DNA of 12,773 bases. Origin: Alphaproteobacteria bacterium. Lineage in GTDB: Bacteria; Pseudomonadota; Alphaproteobacteria; Thalassobaculales; Thalassobaculaceae. Under the pieces are notes generated by a model. It saw nothing but the letters and a program-made list of their open reading frames with translations. It was not told the origin of the DNA and did not search any database. The DNA lies in NCBI GenBank assembly GCA_028822575.1, contig JAPKDN010000036.1, forward strand, positions 1-12,773, in the 5' to 3' direction. Both the position numbers and the translations under genes were made by a program. This document shows, in pieces, positions 7,199 through 12,773 of this stretch (positions within the stretch are counted from its first letter, which is position 1; the number at the start of each line of letters is the position of its first letter).

Positions 7199-8506
7199 TT
7201 AACCCGCCTTGCGAGATATGGCAGCCCGCATCGCCTGGCGAAGGTCGGCGATCAGATCATCCGGGCTTTCGAGTCCCACCGACAACCTTACCAAATCCTC
7301 CGACAAGCCGGCGGCCTTCATGGTCTCGGCGTCCATCTGCTGATGGGTGGTGCTGGCGGGATGGATGACCAGCGATTTGGCATCGCCGACATTGGCCAGA
7401 TGCGACCAGATCGCCAACCGCTCGATGAAGGTCTTGCCAGCCTCGCGTCCGCCCTTGATGCCGAAGGCAATCATCGACCCCGCGCCCTTGGGTAGCAGTC
7501 TTGCCGCCAACGCCTTGTCGGGGTGGCTGTCGAGCTCGGGGTAAGCAATCCATTCTACCGCGTCAGAACCGGCCAGGAACGCCACGACCTTGCGGGCGTT
7601 CTCGACATGGCGATCCATGCGCAACGGCAGGGTCTCAACCCCTTGTAAGATATGAAATGCCGTCGCCGGCGCCATGCAGGCACCAAAATCGCGCAATCCT
7701 TCGGCCCGCGCACGCATCACGAAGGCCTGTGGCCCAAATTCCTCAGCGAAGTCCAGTCCGTGATAGCCTGCATAAGGTTCGGTCAGGGTCGGAAACTTCC
7801 CCGAGGCTTCCCAATCGAAATTCCCGCTATCGACCAAAACGCCGCCGATCGCGACGCCATGCCCGCCCAGCCATTTCGTGGCCGAGTGAACGATGATATC
7901 GGCGCCGTGCTCGAAGGGCCGGCAGAGATGTGGGGTGGCGAAGGTCGAGTCAACCATCAACGGAACACCCGCCTCGTGCGCTATCGCAGAGATGGCTTCC
8001 AGATCCAGCACCTCAAGGCCGGGATTACCGATCGTCTCGCCAAAAACCAAACGGGTCTCGGGCCGGATCGCCTTTCGAAACCCCTCAACGTCCCGGGGAT
8101 GCACCTTGGTGGTTTCGATACCGAACCTGGGCAAGGTATGGCTGAACAGATTATGGCTACCACCATAGAGCGCGCTGGAGGCGACGATATGACCGCCCTG
8201 CCCCATCAAGGTCAGGATGCCCAAACATAGCGCTGCGTGGCCGCTAGCCGTGGCCACCGCACCGACGCCGCCCTCAAGCGCCGCAATCCGCTCTTCAAGA
8301 ACAGCAACGGTTGGATTGGAAATGCGCGAATATATGTGGCCCGCGCGCTCCAGATTGAACAGCGACGCGGCATGATCGACATCCCGGAAAACATAGGACG
8401 TGGTCTGATAAATGGGCACCGCGCGAGCCCCGGTTTCTGGATCCGGCTTCTGCCCGGCGTGCAGGGACAGGGTGTCGAACTCGTAAACATTCCCGGACGA
8501 TGACAT
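7199..8506 (-). CDS. metY: O-acetylhomoserine sulfhydrylase (O-acetylhomoserine aminocarboxypropyltransferase)
   Basis: PLP enzyme of the Cys/Met metabolism family, 435 aa, normal for MetY. It joins O-acetylhomoserine and sulfide to give homocysteine and acetate in the cytoplasm. Motifs: LHAGQKPDPETGA near the N-terminus, PIYQTTSYVF (31-40), phosphate-binding YSRISNPT (59-66), D186 in VDSTFATP contacting the PLP ring nitrogen, and the PLP lysine K211 in SATKWLGGHG. The C-terminal part keeps HPASTTHQQM and VRLSVGLE. The ATG at 8506 was chosen because GGGAGG lies 8 nt upstream; an ATG at 8533 would add nine residues without a comparable site. First gene of an operon with an alpha/beta hydrolase and a thioesterase. 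O-succinylhomoserine use is a less likely alternative. Confidence 0.93.
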   Translation of the reverse strand: MSSSGNVYEFDTLSLHAGQKPDPETGARAVPIYQTTSYVFRDVDHAASLFNLERAGHIYSRISNPTVAVLEERIAALEGGVGAVATASGHAALCLGILTLMGQGGHIVASSALYGGSHNLFSHTLPRFGIETTKVHPRDVEGFRKAIRPETRLVFGETIGNPGLEVLDLEAISAIAHEAGVPLMVDSTFATPHLCRPFEHGADIIVHSATKWLGGHGVAIGGVLVDSGNFDWEASGKFPTLTEPYAGYHGLDFAEEFGPQAFVMRARAEGLRDFGACMAPATAFHILQGVETLPLRMDRHVENARKVVAFLAGSDAVEWIAYPELDSHPDKALAARLLPKGAGSMIAFGIKGGREAGKTFIERLAIWSHLANVGDAKSLVIHPASTTHQQMDAETMKAAGLSEDLVRLSVGLESPDDLIADLRQAMRAAISRKAG

Positions 8507-8514
8507 CGATATGG

Positions 8515-8520
8515 CCTCCC
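8515..8520 (-). promoter_or_regulatory. metY: Shine-Dalgarno of metY
   Basis: GGGAGG on the minus strand, 8 nt before the ATG at 8506. It decides the metY start in favour of 8506 over the upstream ATG at 8533. Confidence 0.75.
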
Positions 8521-8644
8521 GTGGCGCGCGCATTCATCCGGCGCATCCCGTCCACCATACTCCACACCGCCATCGTCAAGAAAGAGGGACTTGAATTGGA
8601 AGAGGCCGCGCAAACACAACTTCTTTTTTTACTTTTATCAAGTT

Positions 8645-8690
8645 CAAAAACCCTGCTTAACTAGCCCCGGAGCAGATCCTAATGAGGCTC
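8645..8690 (-). other. Possible structured metY leader (interleaved stems, T-run)
   Basis: Minus strand, 5' to 3': AGCCTC (8689-8684) can pair with GGGGCT (8668-8663), with one G-T wobble. CTGCT (8675-8671) can pair with AGCAG (8657-8653). The two stems interleave, as in an H-type pseudoknot. AGCAG is followed by GG and TTTTT (8650-8646), so the second stem could also act as a weak terminator or attenuator. SAM-responsive pseudoknot leaders (SAM-II and relatives) are known before methionine genes in alphaproteobacteria, but the conserved core is not clearly present. Short stems like these can arise by chance. Confidence 0.22.
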
Positions 8691-8705
8691 TAACCGAACG
8701 TAAAC

Positions 8706-8734
8706 CGGAGCCTCGCTCCGACGCGTTCGACGCG
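8706..8734. repeat. Tandem perfect palindromes
   Basis: Two adjacent hairpin-forming dyads: CGGAGC-CTC-GCTCCG (8706-8720) and CGCG-TTCGA-CGCG (8722-8734). The sequence GACGCG also occurs twice here as a direct repeat (8720-8725 and 8729-8734). No T-run follows on either strand, so they are not typical terminators. They may be regulator sites or part of a leader RNA. Confidence 0.45.
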
Positions 8735-8773
8735 CGACGACTCTCGCAAAGTCATGGGGAACCTTTGGTCGCA

Positions 8774-8789
8774 TGGTGCTGATTCACCA
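8774..8789. repeat. Short inverted repeat upstream of the copper chaperone gene
   Basis: TGGTG (8774-8778), 6-nt loop, CACCA (8785-8789). It lies about 90 nt before the chaperone ATG, where an operator could be. It does not match a copper-regulator consensus that I recognise. Confidence 0.3.
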
Positions 8790-8863
8790 GCTCGTGATAA
8801 ACGATGATGGAGATAGCACTCCATGCGTGAACCTTATAGATCGATTCCCCACCCCCACGCCCT

Positions 8864-8868
8864 AGGGA
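8864..8868 (+). promoter_or_regulatory. Shine-Dalgarno of the copper chaperone gene
   Basis: AGGGA, 8 nt before the ATG at 8877. It favours this start, directly before a signal peptide. An in-frame ATG at 8823, with GGAGA 9 nt upstream, would put 18 polar residues before the signal peptide. Confidence 0.6.
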
Positions 8869-8876
8869 CTTGCGAC

Positions 8877-9386
8877 ATGCAACATCTATTCACCAGTAAA
8901 CGATTAATCGGCGTGGCGATCGCCCTGGTCATTGGCTTCACGGTTCACCTCGCCGAGGCCGGTTCTCCGTCCCATGGATCCCATGATAAGACCGTCACGG
9001 TCAACGGCGCATTCGCCCGCGCAACCATTGGCGCGGGCAGGAACGGCACGGCCTATCTTTCCATCCATAACCCCACCAGCCGACCAGACAGACTCATTGG
9101 CGCCCGGACCGACGTCGCCAAGCATGCCAAGCTGCATACCCATCTGCATGAAAACGCAGTGATGAAGATGCGCCCAATCGACGGCGTCAAGATTCCGGCA
9201 CATGGGAGGACGGAACTCAAACCCGGCGGCGATCACTTAATGCTGATGGGGCTTTCAGCGCCCTTGAAGATGGGCGACAATTTCTCCGTCATACTCGTTT
9301 TCGAGGAGGCCGGAGAAATATCAGTGATGGTCAAGATCGGCCCCGTGGGTGCTAAAAGTGTGGGCCATGGCAACCACAAGAATTGA
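8877..9386 (+). CDS. Periplasmic copper chaperone PCu(A)C
   Basis: 169-aa exported protein. Signal peptide: MQHLFTSKR n-region, hydrophobic core about 10-25, likely cleavage after AEA (26-28). The mature part starts with a His-rich stretch and contains the complete copper site H-X10-M-X21-H-X-M: His87, Met98, His120 and Met122. Known: PCu(A)C proteins bind Cu(I) in the periplasm and deliver it to cytochrome c oxidase (CuA or CuB site), often with Sco proteins. No Sco or oxidase gene is in the window, so the gene is orphaned here. It ends with a Gly/His-rich tail (GHGNHKN) that could bind extra metal. Start chosen from the ribosome site and the signal peptide. Single-gene unit, convergent with the flavoprotein gene. 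Confidence 0.92.
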   Translation: MQHLFTSKRLIGVAIALVIGFTVHLAEAGSPSHGSHDKTVTVNGAFARATIGAGRNGTAYLSIHNPTSRPDRLIGARTDVAKHAKLHTHLHENAVMKMRPIDGVKIPAHGRTELKPGGDHLMLMGLSAPLKMGDNFSVILVFEEAGEISVMVKIGPVGAKSVGHGNHKN

Positions 9387-9429
9387 CGCAGCGAGCGTAC
9401 GTAAAATCGGCATCGCAGCCGAGCCTGTT

Positions 9430-9449
9430 GGTTGGGACGTTTCCCAGCC
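9430..9449. terminator. Hairpin between convergent genes
   Basis: GGTTGGGA, tetraloop CGTT, TCCCAGCC: an 8-bp stem with one T-G wobble. It sits between the stop codons of the copper chaperone and the flavoprotein and touches the flavoprotein stop (9449-9451). There is no T-run on either strand, so it is not a classic Rho-independent terminator. It may still protect both 3' ends or stall polymerase. Confidence 0.4.
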
Positions 9450-10888
9450 TATTCCACGGCCTCTTCCGGGATGATCGCCTGGGGCACGTCATAGGCCTTC
9501 AGAGACGCCCAATGCGCTTCGACATCGCCCCGGAAGAGCCCCTTTGTAAGGCCTGCCACCAGCTTCGGCACGACCGTGGTCATGGCGTTGATTGAGGAAC
9601 CTGACGGCCCGAAACTCATGGTCGAGGCAATAGAAAACAGGTGGATATTTCTGATCCACGGCGTCTCACCGGGACGCTTCTCGACAAAGCCAAAATCAAG
9701 ATCCAGATAAGGGAAACGGCCAAGCCGATCCTGGCGCTCATCCTCAGGTGGGGTATATTTGTCCGTCCAGGTGGCGATGTTATCGGCAAAACCCGCTAGT
9801 TCCGATCGGAGCGAGAAATCCATATCGACGCCGGTGCCCGAGATCACGAAATCAGCGGTGAAATCGCCTTTCGGCGTGACGATCTCCACACCAGACGAAC
9901 CAGCGCGAACACTGTTCCAGGGCGCGCCGGCGATCAGGCGAAAGTTCTCGTGCCGGGCACAGCGGTCATAGGTTTCCTGAGGAAAACCTTCGCGCAGGCC
10001 GAGAATTCGGCGCATGAATCGCCAACGCCACGCATCTTCCAGATCGCCAAGATGCCCAAGAAAACCCTTGAAGGTCAGCCAGCGATACGGCTGGATCACC
10101 TGTGGAGTATGGCGTCGACTGAACAGCAGCACTTCACTGGCGCCAGCCTCCAGTGCCGCGCCGGCATTATCGAAGGCTGAGGCACCGGCGCCGATCACCG
10201 CCACGCGGCGGCCCTTGAGCGCGGCGAAATCGATGTCACCGGCAGCATGCGCCCGGAGCGCCGGCGGCAGTGCCTCGACCTCGGGCGGCATCCACCAAGC
10301 GCCGGCCCCGTCCTGACCGGTGGCAAGCACGATCTTGCGGGCATACACGGTCCGACGCGTGCCGGTCGCACGCGTTTCCAATTCCGCCGCGAGAAGATCA
10401 CCAGCTGGCTTGATGGAAACAAGCTCGGTGCCGTTCTCGACGTCCAACCCGACCACGTCGCGGACCCAAAGCAGGTAATGGCCCCAATCCTCACGCCCGA
10501 TCAGATGCAAATCGTCCCAACTCTCCTGGCCGTACCGGGCAACATGCCAAGACGGATAGGAGAGGCTCGGGAGATCTAGGTCCGGGCCGGTATAGTCTTT
10601 GGGACTGCGCAAGGTCGGCATGCGGGCAAAGGTAAGCCAAGGTCCCTCGACGCCGCGCATGGCCTGGTCGACGATCAGGATATTATCGACTCGCGAGCGC
10701 TTAAGCCCAAAGGCGGTCGCTATCCCCGACTGCCCGGCGCCGACGATCAGCACATCAAGCGCCTCTCCGCCTTCCGGCGCTGGCCGCGGTGTCAGCCACG
10801 ACATCCTGGGGTGGGCGATCAGTTCTAGATCCGCCTTAACCCTGGTTTCAAGGTCCGCCAGGCTCTGGTGACACGTACTCTCTAGCAT
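9449..10888 (-). CDS. FAD-dependent NAD(P)H oxidoreductase, flavin monooxygenase-like
   Basis: Soluble 479-aa flavoprotein. FAD-binding Rossmann motif GAGQSG at 50-55 (VLIVGAGQSGIATAFGL), a LATG turn at 188-191, a second dinucleotide fold GAGASA at 233-238 followed by VLLFSRR for NAD(P)H, and a C-terminal ISGTGVD motif at 349-355. The two-domain layout fits group B flavin monooxygenases and related COG2072-type proteins. Substrate unknown. Start: the ATG at 10888 lies 5 nt after the amidohydrolase stop. The frame is open further upstream (ATG at 11056), but that part would overlap the amidohydrolase gene and is Arg/Gln-rich, unlike the rest. The tight junction indicates an operon and translational coupling. 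Inferred: an oxidative step acting together with the amidohydrolase. Confidence 0.88.
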   Translation of the reverse strand: MLESTCHQSLADLETRVKADLELIAHPRMSWLTPRPAPEGGEALDVLIVGAGQSGIATAFGLKRSRVDNILIVDQAMRGVEGPWLTFARMPTLRSPKDYTGPDLDLPSLSYPSWHVARYGQESWDDLHLIGREDWGHYLLWVRDVVGLDVENGTELVSIKPAGDLLAAELETRATGTRRTVYARKIVLATGQDGAGAWWMPPEVEALPPALRAHAAGDIDFAALKGRRVAVIGAGASAFDNAGAALEAGASEVLLFSRRHTPQVIQPYRWLTFKGFLGHLGDLEDAWRWRFMRRILGLREGFPQETYDRCARHENFRLIAGAPWNSVRAGSSGVEIVTPKGDFTADFVISGTGVDMDFSLRSELAGFADNIATWTDKYTPPEDERQDRLGRFPYLDLDFGFVEKRPGETPWIRNIHLFSIASTMSFGPSGSSINAMTTVVPKLVAGLTKGLFRGDVEAHWASLKAYDVPQAIIPEEAVE

Positions 10889-10893
10889 CTCGG

Positions 10894-11946
10894 TCAGGAT
10901 GGTACGTCGATGCGATAAACCCGCGCAGCGGTGGCGCTGAACAGGTCGGTCTTCTCGGTCGCGCTGGAGCCACTCGCTAGTTTTTTGCAGGCGTTCCAGT
11001 AGATCGGATAGCTGTACGAGCCCTTGTCGACCGGAAAATTGCTCTCGAACATGCAACGGTCAGCGCCGAAAGCCTCGATGCAGGTGTCGATATACGGTCG
11101 CCACGCCTCAGCCAAACGGTCGGAGGTCGGAGGGTTGGAGAGCTCGTGAAAGTCATAGCCGTTTATCCGCATGCCAAGACCACCAGTCTTAACCGTAACA
11201 TTATCGCACGTCGCGAGTTCGTCGATCGAGGCTTTCCAGGCCGCGAAGACCGCATCGGTTTTGCCCGCGTAAGGTCCTAGCCCCAAGGGCCCACCACAAT
11301 GATCCAGGATGATGGGCGTGCCCGGAAAAGCCCGGGCAAGATCGATCAACTGGGGAATCTGTGGGTGGTAAAGCCAGGCATCGAACGACAGGTCGAGCTT
11401 GCCAAGCTCAACGAAACCGGCACGAAAACCGGCTTGCATCAACAGATCCTGGGGAACCGGATAGCCTGGGTTCATCAAACCGGCGTCGGCATCCCAGGAG
11501 CTGATATGCCGGATCCCGCGAAAACGCCCCCCGCCAGCGGCGACATGGGCTTCAAGCACCGGGCGAACATCCTCGCCAAGGGTCAGGTCGGCATGGCCAA
11601 CGATGCCAGCGCACATGCGTTGCTTACCATAGAGCCCGCTAGCACCCACGGCGGCGACGCCATTGACGAACTCGGTTTCGCCAACGGGCTTCATCGGTTC
11701 CGGACCATCTTCGCGGTGCATGGAGCGGCATTGCACAAACACTGTGGCGGCGATGTTGTGGCCGCTGCCAAGATCGGCTGCCAGATCGTCGATCATATAG
11801 CGCCAACCGGGTCGATCCCAGATGTGGTGGTGCGGGTCGACGATGGGCAGATTCGGCTCCAGGATCTCCTCCTGTACCCGCGCCAACCAGTCATCGCGCA
11901 CCGCCAGATAGACAGGCTGCGAACTTCCCGTATTGACCGTCGCCAT
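10894..11946 (-). CDS. Amidohydrolase family protein (amidohydrolase 2, TIM barrel)
   Basis: Soluble 350-aa metal-dependent hydrolase. Metal motif H-x-H in VDPHHHIWD (His39 and His41), further candidate ligands His118 (GHAD), His147 (RGIRH), His194 (YHP) and His216 (LDHCGG), and the catalytic Asp307 in FESNFPVDK. This pattern fits the amidohydrolase-2/COG3618 group, which includes lactonases, decarboxylases and C-C hydrolases. Start at 11946 is set by AAGGGAGGG 5-6 nt upstream; an ATG at 12012 would add 22 residues without such a site. First gene of an operon with the flavoprotein, 5 nt apart. Upstream, 11947-12105 holds no gene and no convincing promoter. The substrate cannot be named; a cyclic ester or an aromatic ring-derived compound is plausible but is inference. 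Confidence 0.9.
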   Translation of the reverse strand: MATVNTGSSQPVYLAVRDDWLARVQEEILEPNLPIVDPHHHIWDRPGWRYMIDDLAADLGSGHNIAATVFVQCRSMHREDGPEPMKPVGETEFVNGVAAVGASGLYGKQRMCAGIVGHADLTLGEDVRPVLEAHVAAGGGRFRGIRHISSWDADAGLMNPGYPVPQDLLMQAGFRAGFVELGKLDLSFDAWLYHPQIPQLIDLARAFPGTPIILDHCGGPLGLGPYAGKTDAVFAAWKASIDELATCDNVTVKTGGLGMRINGYDFHELSNPPTSDRLAEAWRPYIDTCIEAFGADRCMFESNFPVDKGSYSYPIYWNACKKLASGSSATEKTDLFSATAARVYRIDVPS

Positions 11947-11952
11947 GATGGC

Positions 11953-11960
11953 CCTCCCTT
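11953..11960 (-). promoter_or_regulatory. Strong Shine-Dalgarno of the amidohydrolase gene
   Basis: AAGGGAGG on the minus strand, 6 nt before the ATG at 11946. It fixes the start. A TATAAA overlaps its upstream end, but used as a -10 it would start the transcript at or after the ribosome site. Confidence 0.8.
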
Positions 11961-12105
11961 TATACCCGTCACCCAAATGGTTCAAGGAAGCGTCGCGCGG
12001 TAACGACCACAAGGCAAGCGCGGTGCGACATCATCAGAGCACCGAGTGCACGCCATCAGTCTCGCGATGGAGAATGTCGAGCAGCCCGCGCCTTGTCGTT
12101 TTGCC

Positions 12106-12600
12106 CTATTCCCCCGACGCGAACTTGATCACGTCCAGCGGCGGTGGCTCCAGACCGGCATGGCTCAGCATATGATGGGTCTGGCCCCGGTGATGGATCT
12201 GGTGTTGAAAGAGGTTAGTAAGGCAATTTCTGAGCGGAAGGCTAAAGAACTCACCGGTCTCCACCGTATCGAAGGAGAGCGTTCCCTCCAGCTCAGCCGG
12301 GTCCATCGCCTCACAGAAATTCACGTACCAGACGTCCTGGTCGCATTGCGCGTCGCGCAGGGGCCCCAACTCGGTGTAAAGGATCTCGTCCAGACGGGTG
12401 AAGGTCGTCGGCTTTTTTTCCAACCGCTCACGATAGATCAGATCGGAGAGCAGCATGTGGTTCAAGGTGCCCATCGCCGACTGGAAGAACCCGCGTCGGT
12501 CCTCGGCGAACTGCTCTGGTGTTAGTTGTTCGGCCACCGCGTAAAGCCGCTTGTTGGCCCAAGCGTTGTAGCGTGCCGCAGTCGGTAAATCCAAAAGCAT
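12106..12600 (-). CDS. DinB/YfiT-fold metalloprotein
   Basis: 164-aa four-helix-bundle protein of the DinB family, typical length. Candidate metal ligands are His48 in TLNHMLLSD, and His133 and His137 in FQHQIHHRGQ, the family's H...HxxxH triad, followed by THHMLSH. Other family marks are the N-terminal ARYNAWANKRLY and the C-terminal PPPLDVIKF. Known: DinB-like proteins bind a divalent metal. Some are thiol (bacillithiol, mycothiol or glutathione) transferases or maleylpyruvate isomerases; many have no known function, and DNA-damage induction is proven only in some bacteria. AGAGGA (12607-12612) lies 6 nt before the ATG. It is monocistronic or leads the downstream amidohydrolase operon across a 159-nt gap. 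A repeat-flanked promoter lies upstream. Confidence 0.92.
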   Translation of the reverse strand: MLLDLPTAARYNAWANKRLYAVAEQLTPEQFAEDRRGFFQSAMGTLNHMLLSDLIYRERLEKKPTTFTRLDEILYTELGPLRDAQCDQDVWYVNFCEAMDPAELEGTLSFDTVETGEFFSLPLRNCLTNLFQHQIHHRGQTHHMLSHAGLEPPPLDVIKFASGE

Positions 12601-12606
12601 GACGTG

Positions 12607-12612
12607 TCCTCT
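12607..12612 (-). promoter_or_regulatory. Shine-Dalgarno of the DinB-like gene
   Basis: AGAGGA on the minus strand, 6 nt before the ATG at 12600. It supports this start. Confidence 0.65.
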
Positions 12613-12709
12613 ATTGCCAGTCTCTAGTTATCGGTGCGGCGAAACGACCGGCCGACAGGTGTTCAGGCCCATCATGCAACATCACTTGACGCCCGTCACC
12701 ACGAGGTAG

Positions 12710-12742
12710 AAACTACCAAGGCTTATTTATCGCTAAACTACC
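12710..12742. repeat. Direct repeat AAACTACC around the DinB-like promoter
   Basis: AAACTACC at 12710-12717 and again at 12735-12742, offset 25 nt. One copy lies in the promoter spacer, the other at the expected start site, both positions where a repressor would block transcription. The downstream copy is also part of a small hairpin, GGTAG-AAA-CTACC (12705-12717). Confidence 0.45.
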
Positions 12743-12754
12743 CCTTTGTGTCAG
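12726..12754 (-). promoter_or_regulatory. Candidate sigma-70-type promoter of the DinB-like gene
   Basis: Minus strand: -35 CTGACA (12754-12749, 5 of 6 to TTGACA), 17-nt spacer, -10 GATAAA (12731-12726, 4 of 6 to TATAAT). Expected start near 12719, giving a leader of about 120 nt. Spacing is ideal, and repeats lie in the spacer and at the expected start site. Confidence 0.5.
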
Positions 12755-12773
12755 TGGTGACGCCAGCGCACCG

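Larger units (their letters stand above)
8507..8876. other. Divergent non-coding region between metY and the copper chaperone gene
   Basis: About 370 nt with no credible gene. A short reading frame at 8591-8782 (63 codons) has no ribosome site and no protein-like composition. The metY-proximal part (about 8610-8650) is very A+T-rich and could hold the metY promoter or an unpaired leader. The middle holds several short perfect dyads (8706-8720, 8722-8734, 8774-8789). Close to the chaperone gene a TATAGA (8835-8840) could be a -10 giving a leader of about 30 nt, but no good -35 precedes it. No known riboswitch consensus was recognised with confidence. Confidence 0.6.
12694..12762. repeat. Inverted repeat pair bracketing the DinB-like promoter
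   Basis: CGTCACCAC at 12694-12702 and its perfect complement GTGGTGACG at 12754-12762, 51 nt apart. The arms lie at the -35 end and about 20 nt downstream of the expected start. Two sites for one regulator, in opposite orientation, could form a loop. Nine matching bases within 70 nt is suggestive but not proof. Confidence 0.45.

Noticed and set aside
8601..8690. SAM-II riboswitch before metY
   Set aside because: There is a GATAAAAG followed by an A-rich stretch, slightly like the SAM-II core, but no convincing P1 stem or conserved TGATTT element. Kept only as a low-confidence structured leader.
8591..8782. Plus-strand reading frame of 63 codons in the metY/copper chaperone gap
   Set aside because: No ribosome site, mixed low-quality composition, and it runs through several palindromes and an A+T-rich stretch. 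No recognisable homology.
10889..11056. N-terminal extension of the flavoprotein to an ATG at 11056
   Set aside because: It would add 56 Arg/Gln-rich residues overlapping the amidohydrolase gene in another frame. The ATG at 10888 gives a normal N-terminus before the FAD motif.
11954..11985. Minus-strand promoter TTGAAC / TATAAA just before the amidohydrolase gene
   Set aside because: The spacer is only about 15 nt, and the transcript would start at or beyond the ribosome site, leaving no usable leader.
11299..12003. Plus-strand reading frame of 234 codons
   Set aside because: It is antisense to the amidohydrolase gene, whose motifs and ribosome site are clear. No recognisable domain.

Overview
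The window is about 60% GC, with genes packed in short, tightly coupled operons. Gene content and protein style fit an alphaproteobacterium, probably of the Rhodospirillales type; this is inferred from protein families only, as there is no rRNA or other marker gene. No tRNA, rRNA, CRISPR array, insertion sequence or phage gene was seen. It looks like chromosomal housekeeping and accessory metabolism, not a mobile island.

Layout. (1) 1-1315, minus strand: the 5' part of a class III adenylate/guanylate cyclase running off the left edge. It combines a His-rich multi-helix membrane anchor, a CX5CX2CX34C [2Fe-2S] domain and the cyclase domain. Its frame is broken once, at position 1201. (2) 1449-5936, plus strand: a four-gene operon for a Gld-type ABC system (GldA-like ATPase, GldF-like permease, GldG-like auxiliary subunit, DUF4340 membrane-anchored protein), with gene junctions of -8, +1 and +10 nt. 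(3) 5941-8506, minus strand: an operon transcribed as metY (O-acetylhomoserine sulfhydrylase), an alpha/beta hydrolase and a 4HBT-fold acyl-CoA thioesterase. It converges on the ABC operon with only 4 nt between stop codons. (4) 8507-8876: the longest non-coding stretch, a divergent regulatory region with several palindromes and a possible structured metY leader. (5) 8877-9386, plus strand: a periplasmic copper chaperone of the PCu(A)C family with an intact H-X10-M-X21-H-X-M copper site. (6) 9449-11946, minus strand: a two-gene operon of an amidohydrolase-2 protein and a two-dinucleotide-fold FAD/NAD(P)H oxidoreductase (flavin monooxygenase-like). (7) 12106-12600, minus strand: a DinB/YfiT-fold metalloprotein, with a good sigma-70-like promoter overlapped by direct and inverted repeats.

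The operons do not form one common pathway. The ABC operon gives one membrane complex whose substrate is unknown in non-gliding bacteria. The metY operon combines homocysteine synthesis with two ester/thioester hydrolases. The amidohydrolase and flavoprotein look like a small catabolic pair. The most notable items are the redox-sensing architecture of the cyclase and its frameshift, the Gld-type operon in a probable alphaproteobacterium, and the repeat-flanked promoter of the DinB-like gene.
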